From NCBI GenBank assembly GCA_018894105.1, contig CM032133.1, positions 10,058,501 through 10,122,500 of the forward strand: a stretch of DNA of 64,000 nucleotides. The letters are read 5' to 3'. Below the pieces are notes generated by a model, which did no database searches, had not been told where the DNA came from, and was given only the letters and a program-made list of their open reading frames with translations. The number at the start of each line of letters is the position of its first letter. The first letter of the stretch is position 1. The position numbers were made by a program, and so were the translations under genes. The DNA is from Jacaranda mimosifolia. Lineage: Eukaryota; Streptophyta; Magnoliopsida; Lamiales; Bignoniaceae. Shown piece after piece: positions 35,542 through 45,479 of the stretch.

Positions 35542-38500
35542 CACTACAAAAAATTGCATTTTAGATAACAAAAAAGTTTGTAACAAAAGTTTAATTTGTC
35601 ACAAGAACATGTTTATTGTAACAAACTACAAATGTCGTTACCAAACATTTACTTTTTTGTGACGATAATGAAATGGTCGTTACAATAAGTAGTATTTTGT
35701 TACAAAAGGTAACTTTCTAGTGACAATTAGAAATTATCCTTATAAAAAGTAAAGTTTTGTTACGAAAAAGTTATTTTTACGTGACAAAACAAAATATTCG
35801 TTACAAATAATGTTGTATCGTCACGAAATTTTTTTCCTTTAGTGACAAATATAAAACTTGTAACAAAAAAGTTCATCATTGTAAAAAAGCATTACTATTT
35901 GATTAAAATTAGTGAAGGATACTTGGATTGGATAATTCGAGCCTAACCCAATGTAATAGATATTAGTTAATTTGGGATGATTATCTAAACTGTTATCAAA
36001 AGAAAGGGTTTTGTGTCTAAATTGAAAGTTATTTTTAAATTTTCAACTAAAATAGACAATTCAATCCGAAGAGTGAAATGAAAAATTTAATCCATGAAAA
36101 TAGTTTGGATACCAATGTTATTAATATTCCAAATTTATCCTTTGAATTCTTTTTGCAAAAATATTTTATTAGTAAGGCTGAAATGATATTTTTTATGAAA
36201 TCCACTAACCCACCAAACTTATAAGAATTGTATCATTCCCACAAGTACTCTCACAAACACTTAGAAAAGCTATACCTCTATTCCAAACCATATATCCATC
36301 CTCATTGAAGTATTAGAAGAATCATACATATCATTCTTAAAACTTAAAAGCCATGACTGAGATGTGACGTAATATGTATTTGTTATGAATTAAGTTATAA
36401 TATAACGAAGGAGAAATATGCATAAAAAATATAATACTCAAAAAAAATTTATACACATGGAATCGTGTGCAACAACTACTAGTTTGAGGTAAAAGGTTAG
36501 ATTCTCATTAATTTCATTTGCTGAATCAAAATGAAAACTTTCTCTTTATCAAAATAACTAAGTATTTTTAAATGAAAATAGCCAACATTTAATAACAAAA
36601 AAATAAAAATAAAAACAAATACTATATATGTAAGCCCGTCTCCTTAGGTTTAAGTTTGTACTTGTCTAGTTTATAACTTATGCTGCCTTATATTTTAATT
36701 ATACCAAACTTGATGAAATTGAAAATATAAGATATTTTTTATTTTCATATATTCTCTTGATATTATTTAGATAAAATAACTAAAAGTATTCTTATAATAA
36801 ATTTTTATATCCAAAAAATCCATGTAAATATTTTTAATTCAAAAATTTAGCAATTAATTTTTTTTTGGCTAAAATAGAAATAATTTCTTAGTTAAGAATT
36901 TGTTGAATTGATTTTATAATATAAAATCTTTTTATTTAGGTTGTTCAAATTTATTTTTATTAGTCAATAACGATTAGTTTTAGTATATTAAAGGCATGTT
37001 TACTTTGTTGGATGAGGTAGGATGAAAGCCCACATCCTGTCTTATTTCATATTTACTTTTTAGGATTTAGACCCTATAATAACCCATCAGCTTGCAATTG
37101 TGCTGACTATTTGTTGGATGAGGCATCCCACCTTTGAGGTGTGATAGTTTTATCACGCCTTTGGTACTGCAACTTCAAATAATTTCTTATTGCGGAGCCA
37201 ATCAAACAATTTAAAAATAATTAAAAATATTAAATATTAAAAATATATTTATGCTTGGAAATATTTAGTTTTTGATTGGAAATATATTAAAAATAATTTC
37301 TTTATGTTTGGAAAAAAGAAGAAATAGTTGGATGTTGTATTAAAATGGAGAAAAATTAATTTTTTTTTATGCTAAATAGAAAATATTTTAACTATGGGTA
37401 CTTTAGTCTTTTATGATTTATCCAAGTATTATAATTCGTATTTATGTAAACATTCTCAATGCAATAATTTAATTTTATCATTCATATCATCCCACAAATT
37501 AAACATAATATAAAAAATATAAAATTGTATTAATCCTACTCTTCATCCCTCATTTCATCCTATCACTCCACACCCCATATCATAAAGTAAACGGGTCCTA
37601 AATATTTTGAAAAACACTATGATATTTATAAATTAAAATAATAGAAATAATTTTAATTTTTAAGTAAAATAACAGAAATAATTTTAATTTTTAAAACAGA
37701 AATAATGAAAAGAAAAATTATATTTACAATACATACTTTGCATAAGAAGACATTTATTACAATAAATTTAACTTTGTCACCTAATCACAAAAATTTGCTT
37801 TTGGCGGTAAGATGGGCGCTCATTTTTCTCCCTCTTTTTTTCTCTTTCTTTTTTTTTTTTTTTTCCCTTCTTCTTCCCGGTTTTTAGTTTATTGCCCTAA
37901 CTTTCTTCATTTGTTCATAAGTCTTCATTCTTTCACTTCTCTTGGTTGCAATCGCAGGTACGTTTCTTCCCCCCCTATGTGTATATGTGTTTGTGTGTTG
38001 TTTTCTCTTCTCCTCCTTCCCCCTTTTCTATTTTCAAATGGCATCACTCAATTCCTTTCTTGTTTTTTTCTGTTTTTTTTGGATTTTTTCTTCAATCGAT
38101 TTTAGGTTGGCTCAAATTTGGTGTCTCATTTGGTCAGGTAATATTTCTATTCCCATTTCCCCCTCATTTTCTCCATGCCTTGCACATTTTAGTTTTGTTT
38201 TTTTCTTTTCAATCCATTATAGTGTTTATGGGTTTTCCTTTCTTTTTTTATTTTCTGTTTTTGCTCTATTTTGAGATTAATAATATATCAAACTAATGGG
38301 TAGGGGCTGATTTGAGGAGGGATGGGGGTTATTTCTAGATAAGGGATGTTGGGTAGTTTTTAAAGTGATCAAAGATGTGGATATTTACTAGTTGATTGTC
38401 TCTGTTTTTGTTAACTTTCCAAGAATGATCTGTTTGTTTTTGAAATTGTGCACCTCAAAGTTAGGCAAGGAAAGAAAGACATTAATTTAGTGCTTTCAAT

Positions 38501-38599
38501 GTTTGAAAGCTCAAAAAGAGTGTAAAATGATATTTTTGTGTATCACATTCAAATCATAAGAATTATTATACTTTCTGCCTCATTATTTGGTTTCCAATC

Positions 38600-38770
38600 C
38601 AGTTTCTGGACTGATTTGGTTTCCAGTCCAGAAACAGGACTGTTTTTTTTCTTTTCTTTTCTTTTTTTTCCAGAAACTGGTTTTGGTTTACAGTCCAGTT
38701 TCTGGACTGTGAACCAGTTTCTGGTTTCTGTCCGGTTTCTGGACTGTGAACCAGTTTCTGGTTTGGTTTT
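38600..38770. repeat. Palindromic tandem repeats, CCAGTTTCTGGACTG type
   Basis: About six units built on CCAG(A)AACTGG or its complement, such as CAGTCCAGTTTCTGGACTG and GAACCAGTTTCTGG. Each unit could fold on itself. Inside the CACTA element. Confidence 0.85.
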
Positions 38771-39000
38771 CAGCAGAAATTTTCTGCTGTTTTCAGCAAA
38801 AAAAAAATAAATCTACTATGCAGAGAACAACATATTTTTGCTGTTTTTTTCTTCTGAAAATAGCAGAAAATCATGTTGTTTTCAGCAGAAATTTTAGCAA
38901 AAATTTTAGCAGAAATTTTCTGCTATTTTTCTGCTGAAAATAGCTGAATTTTCAGCAGTTTTCAGCCAAAAAATAGCAGAAATTTTCTGCTGAATTTACA
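38771..39000. repeat. Palindromic tandem repeats, CAGCAGAAATTTTCTGCTG type
   Basis: Repeated AGCAGAAATTTTCTGCT and TTTCAGC words, in both orientations, about eight units with A/T-rich spacers. It directly follows the CCAGTTTCTGG block. Confidence 0.85.
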
Positions 39001-40270
39001 TTTGAATTAAACTAAAAACATGTATTCGTATCTCAATTTTTTTTTTTTTTAATTTTCTCTTTACCTTTATGTACGAGCAGGAGATGACAAAGTGGTGCAA
39101 GAAAATTGGAGACTTTGTGTTGAGAAACTTGTTTTGCAACTAGGTACTTTATTGCAATTTTATTTTGGACAAGTGTTAACTTTAGCTTTGATGTGATACT
39201 CTAAAATTCTTTGTCTCAAAAAAATTTCAACAGCTCTGATATTGTTAATTTTGAAGCCAATCATTCAAGTTCTTAGCATTTTGTTTCTCATCTTTTATTA
39301 TGAAGTGGATATCTTTGCATAAGTTTTCCATGCTTGTGAATTTTGTGATATGAGTTGTTCAAGTTATCTTGCTTATTTTTACTTATTCTAGGTTCTACCT
39401 TTAATAAATTTAAATTTTGGTTATATTTGCAGGTTTTTGAAGTAAATGGTGCAAGAATGGAGAATGCGATATGAATATGAAAACTAGTATATTTTGATCA
39501 CTCAATGAATACCCTTTTCAAACATGTCACTATATTTTGTCTCATTAAAGCTACAATATTTATAACTTCTTTATATTCTCTTTTGTAACAATTTGGATGA
39601 TATCTTTAATTTCAACTATGCTTATGTGATCTAAGTTGTTGCTTTTGTTAGCTTAGCATGACACTTCTTTATTTTGAATTTTATTTTCTATATATTCATG
39701 TTTTATGTGATATAATGTTTATATGTAAGGACTTCCAGATAGTTGCAATAAAATTTTAGTTCAGGTTTCGAAAATTGGTTTCTAACCCTTTTGATACAAA
39801 TAAAAACATTGGTCAAATGTTCGTTTTAGTAAGGATTCTATGTTGTCGCATTTAGTATTTGTGACAAAAATTAGTATTCATCATAAAATATAAAATATTA
39901 ATAATTGTGAGTATTGGTGAGGACCACATGTTGTCATAATTAACTATCTATAACGAACTTACTGTTACAAATATATATTAAAAAATATTTTAAAATTGAT
40001 TATTGGTAACAAATGCTTATCTTTTGTAACGAATGTCAATATTTTTGTGACAATATAGTTGTCACTAGAACTAATGATATCGTAATGAAATATCCATTGT
40101 TACCAATATATTTGTGACGAAAGGGAATGTTTGTTACCTAAACTTTTAGCGTCGAGCTTTAGAGGACAAATATCGTAACGAAGATTTTTCGTTACAAAAA
40201 GTTACTGTGACAAAAAAATAACTTATTGTAACAAATATTTTCCTCACCAAAAGTAAAATTTCTTGTAGTG

Positions 40271-41340
40271 AGTCTCGTCACATTCATTAGCTCGGTCTTA
40301 GTGTCAACTAGAGATGGCACCCATCGATCTATCTATTACAACAGCAAAGCATTGCAAGGGCCCCAAACACAACTATCTTGAGATTGAGAAATTCGCCCTC
40401 GCCCTGGTCATAGTAGCAGAAAATTGAGGCCCCATTTCCAATCTCACGCCATCATAGTCTTGACAAATCAACCATTGAGATAGGTGCTATCAAAGCTAGA
40501 TACGTTAGGAAGATCAACAAAATGGGCAATCGAACTGGGCGAATTCGACATCACATTTCAATCGCAAACTGCTATAAGGGCCTAAATTTTGGCTGATTTT
40601 GCCGTTGAGAGTCTCAACCTACCTTACCAGCACAACAACAACTCCCTTTGTGAGGACTTTGCACATTGATAGATGGACTACGTCCTCAGGAGGAAGAATT
40701 GGTATCTCACTACGTTCTCCACTCACTAAGGAATATGATTTTGCAATCAAGCTCGACTACCCGATAACAAATAACGAAGCAGAGTACGAAGCCCTCCTCA
40801 CTGGCAGGAGAACGGCAGCAAACCGGGGAGTCGAGTAGCTAGCAGTAATCACCAACTCCCACCTAGTCGCAGAACAGGTCAAAGGGAACTTTGAAGCTAA
40901 ACAGTCTACAATGAGCAAGTACCTGGCTGAGGTGAAAAGACTACAGCAGGTGTTCAAAAAATTCACCTTTAGCCAGGTCCCTCGATCACAGAACAAACGG
41001 ACAAACGGGCCGATGTGCTGTCAAAATTTGCAAGCTCGATGAAAGGGACCCAAGATAAAAACAATAATATTTCTTATAGCAAACAAGCCCACTATAAGTG
41101 TCCCCAACCAAAACTTAGTGGGGAAGATCGAAGAAGTACCTTCTTCCTAGCAGGAAGCAATAAAGGTTTACTTGAGATAATGAATAGCCCCCAGGACAAG
41201 GGTAAGACGCATAGGCTTAGAGGTCAAGCCACCAAGTTCGCCTTTGACGAGCACGGTCAGATTTATAAGAGGTCAATATCCTGACCACCATTGAGGTGTT
41301 TGATACCAGGCCAAGCCCGTGAGGTCTTGTACGAAGTTTA
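40271..41340 (+). pseudogene. Tat-lineage RNase H and linker to integrase, broken
   Basis: It resumes the RT-RNase H connection with KHNYLEIEKFALALVIVAEN (near 40365-40425). The typical Tat RNase H follows: RIGISLRSPL, DYPITNNEAEYEALLTGRRT, LVAEQVKGNFEAKQ and FTFSQVPRSQNK (40700-41000). This resembles the plant-type second RNase H of Tat elements. After 41020 a linker ends with IPGQAREVLYEV (41310-41338), and the following VHAGICGNH is found at 43589 beyond the solo LTR. Stops at several places. Confidence 0.8.
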
Positions 41341-43580
41341 TGTTGGAATAGTTCCAGGCAAGCCAATAGGATTGGCCTTGTAAAGCTATTTCTTTGTAAA
41401 ACAATCTTTATTAAATGATATTCTTTATATAGCCATCTTCATCTTATGCTCTTTATTTTTTCACTTGCATTTGGATGAAACTCTTAGATCACTCATGACT
41501 ACGGGACTTGGTTTGGTGATCATGAAATAAATCTTATATGGTCATGATCTTAAATCTTTCAAATCATAGGATTTTACAAGATGGGGCATTTAAGATCTGG
41601 ATAGACTTGCACTAACGATGAATAAATCCAAGAGTTGGATATCGCTCCGTTCTATGAGCAACTGTATGAGATATGAATGCGTGTTAGTAGGTGCTTGTTA
41701 GAGAATAAGGTACTGAAGACCCACCGGAGAATCCACTAGATAGTCGTAGTGGCAAGTCAATAGTGGCGAGTTCTCCAGCTTATGCTAGTGTATATTATTA
41801 GTCCTCTAACTTGAGGATCTATGGTAACCTTATGTCTAATCCTCATGCTTTGACTCTTCCTTGACCACTTAGTGGGTCTTTCGGGTTGATGTTAGGTATG
41901 AGCTACTTGGCATGGAGGTTTATGAGATCCAAGATGGAATCCAACTCCTCGCTTTGGTAAAGGGAAAGTACATCTCCTATATATTCTATAATAATCGATT
42001 CCAAGAAATCCTTGCGCAAGGTGGTGTGACAATTTGGAAAAAGAGTTTTCCAAAGATGAGGTCGCACAAGGGAGTCAAACATTGGAAATAGAAATATAGT
42101 ATTGAGGCTATTAGGGAGCCGTCAAATATCTTACCCTAGGCCTTTTTCAGGAGATAGGAGATAGAAGGAACATATTTGCATGGTACGCGTAGAGCTACAA
42201 TAGTTCTCCAAAAGCATTCATTTCGGCCAATTAGTTGGGTTCTATGGGCTTGAGGTTGGACATTGACCATGGGGATTAGGTACTCTTCAATTAATGATAT
42301 TAATTGAATTGAGTTGATTAGTTTAAAAGTTGTTTTAAACTAAAATGATACATGATATTCAGAAGTCACAAGGAGTTGTGAGCTCATGTCCAATGAATGG
42401 TAGAATCTATTGGATCACACAAAAAATCCAATTAACCTCCTAGTTACTAGAGCAATTTTCTAAGAGTTAGAAAATCACTCCAAGGTGGCCGATTTTTGAG
42501 GTGCCAATTTCAAGGTCAAATTTTAGCTTGATTAATTTAAGTATTAAATTAATCAACTAATTTAAGAAGTTAAATTAGACCAATAATTAAGGAGTTAATT
42601 ATTTGGTGCCAAGTGACCATCAATTGATCAAGTTAATTTAAGGAGTTAAATTAACAAAATTTAGCTTAAAAGTTAAGCTTGGTTGACTTAAAAGTTGAGT
42701 CAAAGGTTAATTAGTTAAATTAAAGTGTTTAGTTTAATTAATGAGAATAATAAATTTTAGAGGAAAAATTCAAATGAAATGTTCATTTGAATTAGCATCT
42801 TAATTAACTTGAAATTAGATTTCAAATGTAATTAAAATGTAGATGAAATTCAAATGAGATTTGAATTCAAATTTGCCACCTTGGCACCCCACTTGGCTTC
42901 ACCCCCCCCCCCCTCATGGAAGGTGTGATGCCACCTTGGCATCACACCATCCAACATCTATATATAAATATAGAGAGAAAGGATCAGCCACATTGCAAAA
43001 GGTGTGAAGGATTAGTTTCTTCCACAATTCCCTCCAAAACTCCTTTTCCAAATATTGCTTCATGTGTTAAATCTTTGTTCTCTCTTTTTCTCCTGCCACA
43101 AAAATCAACCTTCACCATTGATATTCTACTCATTTTATCCAGCTAAAAGTGAGTGGAATTCGGAGGATCAATTGGTGTGTGGATCATATCAATAGAGGCA
43201 AAGCATTTGATTTTCTAGCCTTAGAGATCCACTGAAATAGAGCAATCATTTGCCGATTTTTTTCCAAGCAATCCAGCTTGAGTTTTTCTCTAAAATTTTT
43301 ACAGTGACTTTCTTAAGGAGTTAAGAAGTTTTAGATTATTTTTTTTGGGTGATTTTTGGAGCATTTTAATCAAGGCGAAAGTTGTTGTTTCACTGTTGTG
43401 CCAGAGCCTACTAGATTCTGGATTTGTGAAGTGTTCACTATTGCAACCTTGGAAATTTGCTTTTTGAGGTAATTCTCTAGCTAAATCTAAATCTCTAGCA
43501 TGATTAGATCCTTGGTAGGCTATAAGCACTAGTTATTTTTGAGTTTTTGAAGTTTGGTTATTAGATCCTAGTGGCTTACA
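41341..43580 (+). mobile_element. Solo LTR, TGTTGGAATAG family, copy 2
   Basis: 2240 bp, starting TGTTGGAATAGTTCC and ending GTGGCTTACA, aligned end to end with 4388-6589. A TATA box at 42961-42970 precedes a leader-like stretch. It interrupts the Tat reading between EVLYEV (41338) and VHAGICGNH (43589). The target duplication is unclear; AAGTT and CAGTT flank it if a few extra bases belong to the ends. A 12-base C run lies at 42902-42913. Confidence 0.7.
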
Positions 43581-44640
43581 AACCTTCAGTTCACGCAGGA
43601 ATTTGTGGTAATCACTTCGGAGGGTGGTCCTTAGCGCCCAAAATCATCAAATATGGGTATTTTTGGTCGACTTTACTAGAAAATTCCATCGAATTCACCA
43701 AAAAATGTTCGTCTTGCCAACTCCACTCGAACATCCCCCACCAGCCCACGACGTTGATGGTAAACATCCAAATCACATGGCCATTCGACTAGTGGAGTAT
43801 CGACATAGTTGGTTCTTTTCCAAAGACAACAGTCCAAAGGAAATTCATGATCATTGTGATCGAATACTTTACAAAGTAGGTCGAAGCAGAGGCTATCCCC
43901 AAAATAACCAATGCAGCCATTAAGAGCTTCGTATGGAAAAATACCATTTGTTGTTTCGATCTACCCAAAGTCTTGATATCAGATAATGGGACACAATTCC
44001 AGAGCAGGAATATAAGGAGCTGGTGCAAGAGCCTCAAAATTGGACAACACTTCACATCAGTTGGAAATCCACAAGCCATTGGCGAAACCGAAGTCACGAA
44101 TAAAACTGTCGTGGACCACCTCAAGGCTCGACTAGAAGGGACTGGTACAAGCTAGGTAGATAATCTCCCTAGAGTACTTTGGGCATATAGGACAACCTCT
44201 GAAACAGTCACCAGCCACTAGCCACAACCCTTATAGTTTGGTCTACGGATCCTAAGAGGTCGTTCCAGTAGAACTCATACAACACATGCTCGAGTGATCC
44301 ATTATAACCCAATCCGAAATAGCTCCAAGAGAAAATTAGACCTAGAGATAAATGACAAGCTCCGTTAGCAAGCATACACTTCCATGCAGAGATATATGTC
44401 GAAGATGGCGTAACACTATGACAAAGGAGTCCAACCAAGAAGTTTCAAAGTAAGCGACTTCGTCCTCAAAAAGGTCGAAGTATCGAAGAACATGGGGAAA
44501 CTCGACTAACATAGGAAGGACCATACTTGTTGGTCAAGGTAGCAAAGCACAATGTATATTGACTCGCGAACGTGAACAGCAATGAGCTTTCTTGACCATA
44601 GAACGTGGTAAATTTGAGGAAATTCTATGTATAAAGAGAC
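43581..44640 (+). pseudogene. Tat-lineage integrase, broken
   Basis: The H2C2 zinc-binding part reads VHAGICGNHFGG and CSSCQLHSNIPHQP (43589-43750). The core follows with WSIDIVGSFPKTTVQRKF (43795-43850), ISDNGTQFQSRNI (43976) and TEVTNKTVVDHLKARLEG (44090). Later pieces are RVLWAYRTTSETV (44165-44205) and a C-terminal region to about 44640. The first catalytic aspartate (SIDIVG) and the second (SDNGTQ) are present, but frameshifts and stops break the chain. Confidence 0.85.
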
Positions 44641-44722
44641 TCAAAGTCTCTATTGTACTATAGTTTCTTTTTCACGATAATAAAATTATGCACATTTTGG
44701 CAACCACATGCTCGCACCGCAC

Positions 44723-45115
44723 AAAAATGGCTTCTAACTTGAATTAATGAACGGCTTGATCATCCGGAGTCGACATCAGTTTCAAACTACAAAAAAAAGG
44801 CTTAGGACCCAAATTAACGAACGAGTTGATCGTTCATAGTCGACCCCACAGTCGACGACGGTTTAAACACCACAAAATAAAGGCTTATAGCCCAAATTAA
44901 TGAACAAGCTGATCGTTCATAGTCAACCCCATAGTCGATGACAGTTTAAATATCGCAAAGAAAGGCTCCTAGCCCAAATTAGCGAATGAATTGATCGTTC
45001 TAAGTTGACCACATAGTCGAGGACGGTTTCAAACCACTGTCAAAAGGCTTTCTTAGCCTACACTAGTAAACGACTTGATCGTTTATGATCAACCCTGCCA
45101 TCGATCAACATAGCC
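44723..45115. repeat. Five tandem repeats of about 82 bp downstream of Tat integrase
   Basis: Units start near 44723, 44793, 44878, 44961 and 45042. Each has AAAGGCTT, CCAAATTAA(C/T)GAA, TTGATCGTTCATAGT, GACCCCA(C/T)AGTCGA and GACGGTTT with changes. Tat elements are known to carry variable tandem repeats in the region between pol and the 3' LTR. Confidence 0.85.
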
Positions 45116-45479
45116 CTGGGCCTAAAATAAGCACATCCACTTGGTTGATGACAATATACATAATAGTCAACACCAAATATTTGCAAATATCTTGGATTAA
45201 TTCCATCTGTTCTATGATAAAAGATGTCTAAATCAACCATATACTTGTTGAACTTAATTCCTGCATTAAGGGATTCACTTTTTTCACATAGAGAGTGTGT
45301 TATACGAGTGCCTGAGATTGAGTTATTCTTATTGATGTTTCAATTTCAAAAAAACATTCGATCACACTAAAAGAAACAAAGTAAAGCGGAGCACGCGTCG
45401 ATGCAAAGAAGTTGAAGTTTCATTAAACTAAAAATTGTTTGATTACATCTGATAAAAATAAAATATTACATAGTAGTCC

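Larger units (their letters stand above)
35542..40270. mobile_element. CACTA (En/Spm-type) element, 4.73 kb, non-autonomous
   Basis: It starts CACTACAAAAAATTGCATTT and ends AAATTTCTTGTAGTG, the inverted CACTA terminus. AGT stands at 35539-35541 and again at 40271-40273, a perfect 3 bp duplication, and the host reading frame of the Tat RT-RNase H segment continues across it. Both ends hold dense subterminal repeats of the type TTTGTAACAAA, TTTGTGACGA and CGTTAC (35575-35890 and 39840-40250). No transposase (TNP1/TNP2-like) frame is seen inside. The interior holds pyrimidine-rich stretches (37800-38270), palindromic repeats (38600-39000) and exon-like pieces (39080-39470). Confidence 0.9.

Noticed and set aside
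37812..38296. Overlapping ORFs with Phe-rich, membrane-like products
   Set aside because: They are read from a pyrimidine-rich tract inside the CACTA element; three overlapping frames are open for compositional reasons.
44723..45115. CRISPR-like array
   Set aside because: Units are contiguous and vary along their length with no constant repeat and unique spacer pattern; the genome is a plant's.
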